A DNA stretch of 64,000 nucleotides from Idiomarina sp. X4 (GTDB lineage Bacteria > Pseudomonadota > Gammaproteobacteria > Enterobacterales > Alteromonadaceae), in contig NZ_CP025000.1 in the NCBI RefSeq assembly GCF_002808045.1, forward strand, positions 1,984,001-2,048,000. Reading direction: 5' to 3'. The notes beneath the pieces are model-generated. The model worked only from the letters and a program-made list of their open reading frames with translations, was not told where the DNA came from and ran no database searches. A program made the position numbers and the translations under genes. Shown one piece after another: positions 26,707 to 35,825 of this stretch. How positions within the stretch are numbered: the stretch's first letter is position 1; every line of letters begins with the position of its first letter.

Positions 26707-27669
26707 TTAAGAGCTTAAGAGTTCTGCATAGTGGCTTATATCGACATTGCCACCGCTAATGATAACGCCAACACGTTTGCCCCGCAGCTCATCTTTAAGT
26801 TGCTCTACAGCAGCGAAGCCGAGGCATCCCGTCGGTTCAACAACCATCTTCATTCGTTCAGCGAAAAAGCGCATGGACTCAATTAAGCTGTAATCGTTGA
26901 CGGTTAGAATATCGTCGACATTATCTTGAATGATGGGAAAAGTATATTCGCCCAAATACTGTGTTTGAGCGCCATCAGCGATGGTTTTGGGTGTTTCAAT
27001 ACGAACAATTTCACCTTTTCGGAACGACTGCTGACCGTCGTTTCCGGCTGCCGGTTCGACACCGTAAACCTTGCAGTCAGGTGCGAAATGGCGCGCTGCT
27101 AACGCGCAGCCGGATAGCAAACCGCCGCCACCTAAACACACAAATAGTGCGTCAAGTTCTCCTACTTCTTCAAACAGCTCTTTTGCGGCAGTGCCTTGCC
27201 CTGACAAAATATGCGGATGGTCGTAAGGCGGTATGAGCGTATAACCGTGCTCCTCAGCGAGCTCTCTGCCTATTTTTTCACGGTTCTCTGTGTAACGATC
27301 ATAATGAATAATTTCAGCGCCGTAGCCGCGGGTCGCGTTCACCTTCGACTTTGGCGCGTCTTCTGGCATGATGATGGTCGCTTTAATATCGAGCAACTGA
27401 GCCGCTAAGGTTATCGCTTGTGCGTGATTCCCCGAGGAAAATGCAATGACACCGGCTTTCTTCTGCGCTTCATCAAACTGCAGTAGCGCATTCATGGCGC
27501 CGCGAAATTTAAACGCGCCCATACGTTGGAAGTTTTCACATTTAAAGAAAAGCTCAGCCCCTAGCTTTTTATTTGCTGTGCGTGACGTCAACACAGGAGT
27601 CTTATGGGCGTATGGGCGAATACGCTCAGCGGCGGCAGCGACATCATCAAAACTAGGTAGTAATAGCAA
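26707..27669 (-). CDS. Threonine/serine dehydratase family protein (hydroxyaspartate ammonia-lyase or serine racemase candidate)
   Basis: A 320-residue fold-type II PLP enzyme. The PLP lysine is in GAFKFRGAMNAL, the substrate loop is SSGNHAQAI, and the phosphate-binding glycine loop is GGGGLLSG. At this length it lacks the C-terminal ACT regulatory domain of biosynthetic IlvA and matches catabolic enzymes such as threo-3-hydroxyaspartate ammonia-lyase and serine racemase. The start is TTG 27669, five bases after AAGGAG that overlaps the stop of the MgtC-family gene. It is paired with the downstream aldolase-like enzyme. Confidence 0.82.
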   Translation of the reverse strand: MLLLPSFDDVAAAAERIRPYAHKTPVLTSRTANKKLGAELFFKCENFQRMGAFKFRGAMNALLQFDEAQKKAGVIAFSSGNHAQAITLAAQLLDIKATIIMPEDAPKSKVNATRGYGAEIIHYDRYTENREKIGRELAEEHGYTLIPPYDHPHILSGQGTAAKELFEEVGELDALFVCLGGGGLLSGCALAARHFAPDCKVYGVEPAAGNDGQQSFRKGEIVRIETPKTIADGAQTQYLGEYTFPIIQDNVDDILTVNDYSLIESMRFFAERMKMVVEPTGCLGFAAVEQLKDELRGKRVGVIISGGNVDISHYAELLSS

Positions 27670-27679
27670 AACTCCTCCT

Positions 27680-28945
27680 TTAAAGTACGTTCAAGAAGCC
27701 GTAAAGCAGTCCGGGAACGATGGCCAAAGTCATGTAAACGGCGTATTTATAATGCAGCTTTATGCCGGCAACAGATGCAAACATAATGCCTTTCAGTAGG
27801 GTATTACTGGCGCAGGCCAGGATGATGCCCATAACAGCCACTTCCGGAGACAGTTCATTCTGAGCCGATCGGGAAAGCGATAACGTAATAGCGTCGACGT
27901 CCATTAAGCCTGAAATAATAGCCAGGCTGTAGATACCCGCGTCGCCAAACCACTGCTTCATGGCCTCTGACAATAACAAGATAACGGCCAAAAGCACGCC
28001 AAACTGTATGGCGGTACCTAACTGTAATGGATTATTAATAGTGATATCAGAGGCATTTGAGGGAGCCTTCTGCTTTTGCTGGCGGTATATCATCACCATC
28101 ACGACCAGCGCCCCTAAAAACATGAGCGTAATCGAGGGCCAGAGTATTCCCAGAAGTTGATGATTGACAACAAAGACTTCTATCAGCACTCGCGGAAACA
28201 TAATGCTGCAAGCCAGTAACATGCCGCTCACATAAATAGCGGTGTGAGAGTTTCTTTTAGCAAAGCGGGCCATGGTCAGAGTAACGGCGGTGGACGACGC
28301 AAAGCCTCCGGCTATTGCGGTAATGAGCGTGCCTCTCTTTTCGCCGAGCAGTTGGGTAAATAAGTAACCAATAAATGACAGCCCGGAGATTAACACCACC
28401 ATCCACCATAGCCAGTAAGGGTTTAGCGCTTGCCATGGACCGTACCCTTCGTCGGGCAGCAGTGGTAGCACCACCACGGAAATAAGCAGTAAGGTAATGC
28501 CAGAATAAAAGGCCTTAGGAGAAATACGTTTGAGTAATTTATGTAAGTTTTTCTTATGGCCCAAAAGAGCAACGACGACAGCTCCGCAGCTTAGAGCCGG
28601 TAGTGGATCGCCAGAGGCGCCCCAAATAGCTAACGCGAAAGTCAGCAACATAGAAAACTCAGTGGTGATGCCAGCGTCGTCTGAAAGCTTACTGTGGCTG
28701 ATGTATGAAGCCGCAATAAGAATGGCGACAACAACAAAGCCGGTAATAATGAGCCATGCACCCCATTGTTGGGCGAGTATGGCGAAAACACCCCCACTTA
28801 AACCAATAAGGCTAAACGTGCGCACCCCGGCAACGCGAGCTCCTTCTTCGCTGTCACGACCCGACCAACCTCGCTCAATGCCTATCATCAAACCTAAAGC
28901 AAGCGCTGCCAGTAATGAAAGTGCCATTTCCATTTGATAATGCAC
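27680..28945 (-). CDS. MgtC/SapB-family membrane protein with DUF4010 domain
   Basis: A 421-residue protein with about twelve helices. The N-terminal part (residues about 8-150) is MgtC-like with ALALGLMIGIERGW and GVRTFSLIGLSGG; the C-terminal part is the DUF4010 domain with AIAGGFASSTAVTLTMA and GLMDVDAITLSL. Family proteins are linked to Mg2+ stress and membrane potential, but the function of the long DUF4010 form is unknown. The start is probably GTG 28945 (AGGGA upstream); an ATG at 28933 is possible. Confidence 0.83.
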   Translation of the reverse strand: MHYQMEMALSLLAALALGLMIGIERGWSGRDSEEGARVAGVRTFSLIGLSGGVFAILAQQWGAWLIITGFVVVAILIAASYISHSKLSDDAGITTEFSMLLTFALAIWGASGDPLPALSCGAVVVALLGHKKNLHKLLKRISPKAFYSGITLLLISVVVLPLLPDEGYGPWQALNPYWLWWMVVLISGLSFIGYLFTQLLGEKRGTLITAIAGGFASSTAVTLTMARFAKRNSHTAIYVSGMLLACSIMFPRVLIEVFVVNHQLLGILWPSITLMFLGALVVMVMIYRQQKQKAPSNASDITINNPLQLGTAIQFGVLLAVILLLSEAMKQWFGDAGIYSLAIISGLMDVDAITLSLSRSAQNELSPEVAVMGIILACASNTLLKGIMFASVAGIKLHYKYAVYMTLAIVPGLLYGFLNVL

Positions 28946-28984
28946 GATCTAAGAGTCCCTGATTATTTCGTCAATACAAAGACT

Positions 28985-29845
28985 TTAATTGACCTCTAGG
29001 GCGTCTAGCAAGCTTTTACGCCAAAGTGATTCTTTAAATTGACTACGGAAGAAGTTGAAGTGACCAATGCCTTTGCTGTTAGTCATGTCGGGGGTTAAGT
29101 CCGTTAACGACTTTTCGGCATTTGGGTAGTGACTCAGTAAACTCTCAATATTTGAGCGCTGGAGTAGCTCGTCGTCGGTAATATGGAATGCGCGAATAGG
29201 TGCTGAAAAGCGGTCGTAACGCTCTTGTTGTTCGGCGGAGATGTTGTCAAATAGATAATCTTTGCTGCGGCACCAACGGCTCCATTGCATCATGGCTGGC
29301 GCAGGCATATCACCCACCATGTTCAAGCGTTTACCGGGGAAGTAGCCGGCTATGGGCGTACTGATAGGAGCGGCAAAATACCACAACAACCAGGATGTCC
29401 AGCGAACTTGTTTGCTAGCCTTTAACCAGTAACCCGTGCCACTGGCAACTGTGACCATTTTGTCGATACAGTCACTGTTTGGAGCTAGACCAACAATTTG
29501 ACCGCCCAGGCTATGCGCCAGCCATATTAAAGGCTCACCTTGCTGGCAGGACTGGGCGTAGTCGAGCACTGACTTAATATCTAACTCGGCCCATTCAATA
29601 ATGTCAGACTTGATCTGTTTTAATGGTTTATCGACGGACTGACCAATGCCGTAGTAGTCGAAAGTAATGACCCGATAGCCCTGTTCACTCAGCCAACGCG
29701 CAATGGGTTGGTAGAAACGTTGTTTTACGCCAAGGGCGGCAGCTATGACGACAGTGGCCTTAATTTCGGTTTGTGGCTCCAACCTTACACAGTGTAAGTA
29801 GCGATTATTGTCCTTGAGCTCGATACTCTTCATGTTTTTCGACAT
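28985..29845 (-). CDS. Alpha/beta hydrolase (serine aminopeptidase-like)
   Basis: A 286-residue alpha/beta hydrolase. The nucleophile elbow is AHSLGGQ (Ser about residue 110), an oxyanion loop lies in AAALGVKQRFYQP, and the catalytic His is probably in GIGHFNFF. It resembles the UCP037442 hydrolases and lysophospholipase-like S33 proteins. Substrate unknown. It follows yciI by 15 bases; neither ATG 29845 nor ATG 29833 has a clear ribosome binding site, so the start may be coupled to yciI translation. Confidence 0.8.
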   Translation of the reverse strand: MSKNMKSIELKDNNRYLHCVRLEPQTEIKATVVIAAALGVKQRFYQPIARWLSEQGYRVITFDYYGIGQSVDKPLKQIKSDIIEWAELDIKSVLDYAQSCQQGEPLIWLAHSLGGQIVGLAPNSDCIDKMVTVASGTGYWLKASKQVRWTSWLLWYFAAPISTPIAGYFPGKRLNMVGDMPAPAMMQWSRWCRSKDYLFDNISAEQQERYDRFSAPIRAFHITDDELLQRSNIESLLSHYPNAEKSLTDLTPDMTNSKGIGHFNFFRSQFKESLWRKSLLDALEVN

Positions 29846-29860
29846 AACGACAATAGCGGG

Positions 29861-30163
29861 TTAGTTTGGAAGCGCAGCGATATAGGGTTTTACCGAAGCT
29901 TGTTTATAGACACCTGCTTCCCAGTATGGGTCGTCATTTGCCCATTGTTCAGCGTCTTGTAATGTGTCGAACTCCGCAATGACGACAGAACCGGTATAAC
30001 CGAGTACGCCCGGGTCAAGTTCGGCTATCGCTGGACATGGACCTGCAACTAACAAACGACCATCGTTTTGCAATGCTTTGAGTCGCTCAAGATGAGCGGG
30101 GCGCGCTCGCTTACGCGCCTCCAGTGAGTCCGGGTGATCTTCTGCAAAAATAACGAACCACAT
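29861..30163 (-). CDS. yciI: YciI family protein
   Basis: A 100-residue ferredoxin-like-fold protein with the YciI pattern: FAEDHPDSLEARKRARPAHLERL and GPCPAI, with the His-Asp pair that resembles muconolactone-isomerase-like enzymes. E. coli YciI is close in length and also lies near trp and yciB. Its function is unknown. The ATG overlaps the yciB stop by one base, so translation is coupled. Confidence 0.9.
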   Translation of the reverse strand: MWFVIFAEDHPDSLEARKRARPAHLERLKALQNDGRLLVAGPCPAIAELDPGVLGYTGSVVIAEFDTLQDAEQWANDDPYWEAGVYKQASVKPYIAALPN

Positions 30164-30705
30164 TATTGTGTGTTCTCCTCATCTTCCGCATATTTGTTTA
30201 TATAAATTTCAGTGCCCAAAATAAACAAAAATGTTGCAATTAAAATTCCAAAGACTTTGAAGTTGACCCAAACTTCTTGGCTCAAAAACTCAGCAATGTA
30301 GAGGTTAATAGCTGCAAGAAAAAGGCAATAAACAATCCATGAATAGGTCAGTCGGATCCAAACGAAGTCAGGTAAATCAATGTTTTTCCCACGAATTGAC
30401 TGAATAGGGTTTTTCTTTTTCAGAAGTAAGCTGCCAGCCAGGAAAAGCGCTATAGCACCATATATCACTGACACTTTCATCTTTATGAACCAGTCATCAT
30501 GCAGAAGCAGAGTCAGTGAGCCGAAACCAATGACAACTAAGGGCAAAACCCAGTGCCGGGTTGTCATAGGGTGGCTAATTAACTTGAGCCCGATTAACTG
30601 AACGATTGTCCCTGCCATTAAAACACCGGTTGCGACATAAATGTCCGCCAGTTTGTAGAACACAAAAAAGGCGATTATCGGTATATATTCTAATAACAGG
30701 GCCAT
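30163..30705 (-). CDS. yciB: Inner-membrane septation protein YciB (IspZ family)
   Basis: A 180-residue protein with about five helices, matching YciB: PIIAFFVFYKLADIYVATGVLM at the start and PDFVWIRLTYSWIVYCLF in the middle. In E. coli YciB helps maintain envelope integrity and cell division. It follows trpA by 19 bases and precedes yciI. In E. coli these genes also lie next to the trp operon. Confidence 0.93.
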   Translation of the reverse strand: MALLLEYIPIIAFFVFYKLADIYVATGVLMAGTIVQLIGLKLISHPMTTRHWVLPLVVIGFGSLTLLLHDDWFIKMKVSVIYGAIALFLAGSLLLKKKNPIQSIRGKNIDLPDFVWIRLTYSWIVYCLFLAAINLYIAEFLSQEVWVNFKVFGILIATFLFILGTEIYINKYAEDEENTQ

Positions 30706-30724
30706 TTACTACTCCGGTTTGTCT

Positions 30725-31534
30725 TTACTTCAGCGATGTGGCGGCTTTCATGCTTTGGGTAAACGCTTTTAAGTCCGCTATCTGTTGCGCGTTATTGTCG
30801 AGGTTTTTCTCAATAATCGCAACCACAGCCGAGCCGCTAATGGCACCATCGGCTCCCGCAGTCAGAGCCTTTTCGACGTGCTCCGGTTGTGAGATTCCGA
30901 AGCCGAGCAAAATAGGAGGCGCTCCGGCGTTTTTTAACTTGTCGATAATTTCTGAAGCGGGGGCCTGCATTTGTGTCTCAGCACCGGTAACCCCAGAGCG
31001 GCTCAGTAAATACACATAGCCTGAGCACTGCTTTGCAATGGTTTGCAGTAATGTGTCGCTAGCATCGGGTGGGGCGATAAAGACAGCCTCAATACCAATT
31101 TCCCGTGCTATTTCAGCGAAGCGTTTCGCTTCTTTGGTTGGAACGTCAGCAATAAGTACTGAATCGACTCCAACATCTTTCATTTGTTGGTAAAACTCGC
31201 GAACACCTTTAGCGTATATCAAATTCGCATAAACCAGTAAACCTATTGGTATTTGCGCTGAGTAGTCGCGAACAGCTTTTAAAAGCTTTAAAATATCACT
31301 AAAGTTAGTCTCTGCATCCAGCGCACGTAAGTTAGCACGCTGAATCACAGGTCCGTCGGCGACGGGGTCGGAAAACGGCAAACCCAGCTCCAAAGCATCA
31401 GCTCCACCGTCGATAAGCGCCTTTATGACTTCAAGACTTTGATCGGGGTTCGGATCGCCAATTGTAACGAAAGGAACAAAAGCGCCTTGGTTATCGGCTT
31501 TTAATCGTGCAAAACAAGTTTCATACCGGCTCAT
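30725..31534 (-). CDS. trpA: Tryptophan synthase alpha chain
   Basis: A 269-residue TIM barrel that cleaves indole-3-glycerol phosphate to indole and glyceraldehyde 3-phosphate. The catalytic glutamate is in [16 protein letters not shown] together with the aspartate in DPVADG. It forms an alpha2beta2 complex with TrpB, passing indole through a tunnel. The start overlaps the trpB stop by four bases (ATGA). Last gene of the biosynthetic series. Confidence 0.98.
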   Translation of the reverse strand: MSRYETCFARLKADNQGAFVPFVTIGDPNPDQSLEVIKALIDGGADALELGLPFSDPVADGPVIQRANLRALDAETNFSDILKLLKAVRDYSAQIPIGLLVYANLIYAKGVREFYQQMKDVGVDSVLIADVPTKEAKRFAEIAREIGIEAVFIAPPDASDTLLQTIAKQCSGYVYLLSRSGVTGAETQMQAPASEIIDKLKNAGAPPILLGFGISQPEHVEKALTAGADGAISGSAVVAIIEKNLDNNAQQIADLKAFTQSMKAATSLK

Positions 31535-32742
31535 TGTTGTCTCTCCGTAGCGTGTTCCTGGGCACTAAAAATACGACGAACATGATCAATGTCTTTGTCA
31601 CCACGCCCCGATAAATTAATAAGCAGAATTTCAGGAGCGTCAGGCTCGGCGGCGCGTTTTAATGCATAAGCTAATGCATGAGCTGACTCCAGAGCCGGAA
31701 TAATACCTTCATGACGCGACAATAGTTTAAAAGCCTCTAAGGCTTCTTCATCAGTCACCGACTCATAGCGAGCGCGACCAATAGCTTTCAAGTGTGCGTG
31801 CTGCGGGCCAACACCCGGGTAGTCCAGGCCGGCAGAAACGGAATAGGATTCTTCAATTTGCCCTTCGGTGTCCTGCATTAGGAATGAGAGGCATCCGTGT
31901 AAGATACCGGGTTTGCCCGCAGTAAGCGTCGCACCGTGATGCGAGGTTTCGACGCCTTTACCCGCAGGCTCAACGCCGACCAAGTCAACACCTTCTTCGT
32001 CAATAAAGTCCGCAAACATGCCGATTGCATTAGAACCGCCGCCAACGCAGGCAATAACCTCGTCCGGTAAGCGCCCGGCCTGCTCTTTAATTTGAGCTTT
32101 TGCTTCTTCACCTATCATGCGATGGAATTCGCGCACAATAGTCGGGAAGGGGTGTGCACCGGCCGCGGTTCCCAATAAATAATGAGTATTAGGGTAGCTA
32201 GCCGTCCAATCGCGCAAAGCTTCGTTAACCGCGTCTTTTAAGGTGCCGCTGCCGGTATCGACGGACACTACTTTTGCGCCCATTAGCTCCATGCGAAAGA
32301 CATTGGGTTGCTGGCGCTCAGCGTCCTTCTTGCCCATGTAAATAATGCACTCTAAATCGAGCAGGGCGCAGGCAAGTGCTGTGGCAGTACCGTGCTGACC
32401 GGCACCGGTTTCCGCAATAATACGTGTTTTGCCCATACGTTTTGCAAGCAGTGCCTGCCCCAGCACTTGGTTGGTTTTGTGGGCTCCACCGTGAAGTAAG
32501 TCTTCACGTTTTAAATAAATTTTAGTGTTGTTTGGGCTCTCAAGCGGCAAATTACGGCATAAACTTAACGGGGTTGGTCTGCCAAGATAGTTTTTCAGTA
32601 ACCCCCGAAACTCAGCCTGAAACTCTTCGTCTTGCTGCGCGTCAATAAAAGCTTGCTCGAGCTGCTCAAGCGCCGGTAATAAGATTTCAGGAACGAACTG
32701 GCCGCCGAAATCGCCAAAATAAGCGGGTAATGACTGACTCAT
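31531..32742 (-). CDS. trpB: Tryptophan synthase beta chain
   Basis: A 403-residue PLP enzyme joining indole and serine to tryptophan. The PLP lysine is in [11 protein letters not shown]; the phosphate loop is [10 protein letters not shown]; the substrate loop [10 protein letters not shown] is intact. Length and sequence match TrpB throughout. Four-base overlaps (ATGA) link it to trpCF upstream and trpA downstream. Confidence 0.98.
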   Translation of the reverse strand: MSQSLPAYFGDFGGQFVPEILLPALEQLEQAFIDAQQDEEFQAEFRGLLKNYLGRPTPLSLCRNLPLESPNNTKIYLKREDLLHGGAHKTNQVLGQALLAKRMGKTRIIAETGAGQHGTATALACALLDLECIIYMGKKDAERQQPNVFRMELMGAKVVSVDTGSGTLKDAVNEALRDWTASYPNTHYLLGTAAGAHPFPTIVREFHRMIGEEAKAQIKEQAGRLPDEVIACVGGGSNAIGMFADFIDEEGVDLVGVEPAGKGVETSHHGATLTAGKPGILHGCLSFLMQDTEGQIEESYSVSAGLDYPGVGPQHAHLKAIGRARYESVTDEEALEAFKLLSRHEGIIPALESAHALAYALKRAAEPDAPEILLINLSGRGDKDIDHVRRIFSAQEHATERQQ

Positions 32743-34190
32743 ACAGCCTCCTGTTGAATGCGTTTAGAAACTTGTTGATCTGAAAATCGCCCATATTGGC
32801 GAATCTTCATGAATGTTTGCGATACTTTTGAGGCATTTTTAATGCCCGGAGCCCATTCCACGCGTGAATTCATATCGACGCCGACAAAGCCAAGGGTGAC
32901 AGCTTCGTCAATACTTTCAGGGCCGATGCCGCCAGCGAGCAAGCAACGTTGACGTTCCGCAGGCGTTAAGCCTTCTAATAATGACCAATCAAATGTCTGG
33001 CCACTACCGCCTTTACGATTATCCAGTACAAAGCCATCGATGGGTAAATCGGGTAACTGAGCGGGTGTCTCAATAGCCAGCGCCTTCCATATTCTTACAG
33101 CGCTAAGTCCTTGCTCACGAAGTTGCTGACGTAGTTGCACGACGTAATCGATGTCTTCGTGCCCATGCAATTGAATCACTGACAAACCGACCTTAGAAAC
33201 AACGTCAATAACTTTCTGCAAGGCGGTGTCAGCAAATACGCCAACGTAATTCAGGCCGTTGACTTCAGAAGTGATTTGCTGAGCCTGCTCGACGTTAATA
33301 TAACGAGGAGAATGTTCGACAAAGATCAAGCCGCCGTAGGCTGCGCCTTGTGAACGCGCATTAATGGCATCTTCTGCACGAGTTAAACCACAGACTTTGT
33401 TTTGCCCAAAAAGCAGTTCCCGACAGGCTAAATCGACATTGGGTTGCGCACTCAACGCACTGCCGACTAAAAAGCCATTAACGAAAGGGGCAACCCGGCG
33501 AATGTCTGCATGTGTTGAAAAGCCTGACTCAGCGACTAATAACGCTTTCTGCGGAGCTAACGATGCCAATTTAGCGCTACGATTCGGGTCAATGCTTAAA
33601 TCGGTTAAGTCGCGGTGGTTAATGCCAATAATCTTGGCGTCCAATCGCGCGGCGCGCTGCATTTCATCCTCGTTAGCGACCTCAGTCAGTACATCCATGT
33701 TAAGTGCCTCCGCAACGTTGCGGAGGCCACTGTATTGCTCGTCATTAAGTACTGATAGCATTAACAAAATAGCGTCAGCGCCAAAGTAGCGAGCACGGTA
33801 AACCTGTTCTTCATCAATAAAGAAGTCTTTGCACAGCACTGGCTGTTTTACCTGCTGACGTACGGCGGTCAGGTAATCCAAACGCCCCTGAAAAAACTCG
33901 GGCTCAGTCAGAACTGAAATGGCCGCTGCATAGGGTGCATAAGCTTTTGCCAGCTCAGGGGCATCAAAATCGGCACGAATGAGACCTTTCGACGGCGACG
34001 CCTTTTTGCACTCCAGAATAAAGCCCGCCTGCTTACCGCACAAAGCTTCATATAAGCTTCTGTCGCTGGGCGTTAATTGCGTTTTTAAGTCACTCAAAGG
34101 CATAAGTTCAGACTGAACTTTGTTTTGCTCAACTTTGCGTTCCACAATGGTTTTCAATACGTTTTTTTGCAGTGATATCGCATTAGACAT
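32739..34190 (-). CDS. trpCF: Bifunctional indole-3-glycerol phosphate synthase / phosphoribosylanthranilate isomerase
   Basis: A 483-residue fusion of TrpC (about residues 1-255, motif [15 protein letters not shown]) and TrpF (about 258 to end, catalytic Cys in [10 protein letters not shown] and Asp in [10 protein letters not shown]). It catalyses two successive steps, making indole-3-glycerol phosphate from phosphoribosyl anthranilate. The same fusion occurs in enterobacteria and Vibrio. The start is ATG 34190 (MSNAISLQ), seven bases after GGAG; it overlaps the trpD end by eight bases. The upstream ATG at 34259 lies inside trpD and is rejected. Confidence 0.97.
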   Translation of the reverse strand: MSNAISLQKNVLKTIVERKVEQNKVQSELMPLSDLKTQLTPSDRSLYEALCGKQAGFILECKKASPSKGLIRADFDAPELAKAYAPYAAAISVLTEPEFFQGRLDYLTAVRQQVKQPVLCKDFFIDEEQVYRARYFGADAILLMLSVLNDEQYSGLRNVAEALNMDVLTEVANEDEMQRAARLDAKIIGINHRDLTDLSIDPNRSAKLASLAPQKALLVAESGFSTHADIRRVAPFVNGFLVGSALSAQPNVDLACRELLFGQNKVCGLTRAEDAINARSQGAAYGGLIFVEHSPRYINVEQAQQITSEVNGLNYVGVFADTALQKVIDVVSKVGLSVIQLHGHEDIDYVVQLRQQLREQGLSAVRIWKALAIETPAQLPDLPIDGFVLDNRKGGSGQTFDWSLLEGLTPAERQRCLLAGGIGPESIDEAVTLGFVGVDMNSRVEWAPGIKNASKVSQTFMKIRQYGRFSDQQVSKRIQQEAV

Positions 34191-35196
34191 GATACGTCTC
34201 CTGAGCGTCCTGAACGCGGCGTAAGTGCAATAGCGCCTGTCCTGTGTCCAAATGTTCAAGCGTCGCCGCAGTGGCTGCTTTCATATCGTTATATTGTCCG
34301 CTTAAATACAGCAAGGCGGCAACATTCATGGCAACTGAGTGGCGCTGAGCCGGACTGCCGCCGCCGGCCAAAATATCTTCGAGTATGCGTGCATTAAAGT
34401 CTGCATCACCGCCTCTTAATTCGCTCAACGGCGCAGAAGGAACACCAAAGTCAGTGGGCTCGACCTGATATTCATTAAGTTCACCGTCGCGCAATTCAAT
34501 AACTCGGGTCGGTCCGTGCAGAGCCAATTCGTCCAGACCACTACCGTGGACAACCATAGCCCGCTTTACGCCCAGTCTTTGCAGGGTTTCAGCCATAGGT
34601 TGTACCCATTCGTCACTGTAAACCCCCAGAAGCTGTGCGTCAGGGCGTGCCGGATTCACCAGCGGCCCGATTAAATTAAACAGCGTGCGTGTTTTTAAGG
34701 TTTGCCTTACCGGCATCGCGTGTTTAATACCCGGGTGGTAGTGCGGCGCAAACAGAAAGCAAAAACCGTTATCTGCCAGTTGCGAAGAAGCGTCAGACGG
34801 ATCTAAATTGACGCGCAGTTTTAACGACTCTAAAACGTCAGCAGACCCTGAACGCGAGGAAACGCTACGATTACCGTGTTTGGCAACCGCCAGTCCCATA
34901 CTGGCTGCCACCAAAGCGGCGGTAGTCGAGATATTAATGGTGTTACTGCCATCGCCACCGGTACCGCAACTGTCAATAACCGTTGTGTCCGGTCGTATAA
35001 AAGGCTTAGCGGCGGATAGTATGGCCTCCGCAGCCCCGGCTAGTTCTGCAGGTGTTTCCCCACGCATTTTCATGGCTATCAAAGCAGCAGTGACTTGAGT
35101 GTCGTTGAGCTCGCCTTTAATCAGGCGCTGAAAAAACTCACGGGTTTGATCTTGCGTCAGAGACGCACCGGACATCAGAGTTTGTAGGGCCTTCAT
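34183..35196 (-). CDS. trpD: Anthranilate phosphoribosyltransferase
   Basis: A 337-residue enzyme that transfers phosphoribose from PRPP to anthranilate. PRPP-binding motif is DSCGTGGDGSNTINIST; the anthranilate-site HGNRSVSSRSGSADVLE is conserved. As in Vibrio-type operons it is a separate gene rather than fused to TrpG as in E. coli. It overlaps trpG by four bases. Confidence 0.98.
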   Translation of the reverse strand: MKALQTLMSGASLTQDQTREFFQRLIKGELNDTQVTAALIAMKMRGETPAELAGAAEAILSAAKPFIRPDTTVIDSCGTGGDGSNTINISTTAALVAASMGLAVAKHGNRSVSSRSGSADVLESLKLRVNLDPSDASSQLADNGFCFLFAPHYHPGIKHAMPVRQTLKTRTLFNLIGPLVNPARPDAQLLGVYSDEWVQPMAETLQRLGVKRAMVVHGSGLDELALHGPTRVIELRDGELNEYQVEPTDFGVPSAPLSELRGGDADFNARILEDILAGGGSPAQRHSVAMNVAALLYLSGQYNDMKAATAATLEHLDTGQALLHLRRVQDAQETYHV

Positions 35197-35825
35197 GGCT
35201 TTGCTCCTTCCAATAAATAGTGAATGCTGTTACTGAGTAATTGCTTTCCCTTTGGCGTTAATAACGACTCGGGGTGAAATTGAAAACCAACAGCGTCGCT
35301 GTGGTTTTGTCCATCGATAAACTCTGCAGCCATAGGAATGGTGCCTTCGGGCCCGTTAATTTGCGCAATGATTTTTACGCTTTCTGGCAGATCGTAACCA
35401 CTTAACGAATGATAACGAGCGACAACACATTGGTTGTTGTCGGTTGCGTTGGTAAATACAGCATGTTCGATGGTATCGATGACCGCAGTTTTGCCGTGAA
35501 CAATTTCGCCACAGGTATCTACTCGGCCTCCATAGAGCTCAACCAAGGCCTGAAACCCTAAGCAAATTCCCAACATAGGAATACGACCGCTGCAAAAGCG
35601 AACAATATCCATTAAGTTTCCCGCGTTGGCAGGGTGACCCGGTCCCGGAGACAGACAGACCAGTTGTTGGCCTTGATAACTCTCCAGTTGTTTAATGACG
35701 TTTGCAGCGGCCAGCTGATTACGGTAGACCACCAGCGGGTAACCTAGCTGACGAAGCTCATCAACCAGGTTGTAAGAAAATGAGTCGACGTTATCAATGA
35801 GTACAATACGAATCGGTTGCGTCAT
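35193..35825 (-). CDS. trpG: Anthranilate synthase glutamine amidotransferase subunit
   Basis: A 210-residue class I glutamine amidotransferase that supplies ammonia to TrpE. The nucleophile is in MLGICLGFQALVELYGG and the His-Glu pair in FHPESLLT; the SPGPGHP oxyanion strand is intact. The residue after CLG is Phe, where most class I amidotransferases have His (CLGHQ). The catalytic triad itself is unaffected. Start overlaps the trpE stop (ATGA). Confidence 0.97.
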   Translation of the reverse strand: MTQPIRIVLIDNVDSFSYNLVDELRQLGYPLVVYRNQLAAANVIKQLESYQGQQLVCLSPGPGHPANAGNLMDIVRFCSGRIPMLGICLGFQALVELYGGRVDTCGEIVHGKTAVIDTIEHAVFTNATDNNQCVVARYHSLSGYDLPESVKIIAQINGPEGTIPMAAEFIDGQNHSDAVGFQFHPESLLTPKGKQLLSNSIHYLLEGAKP

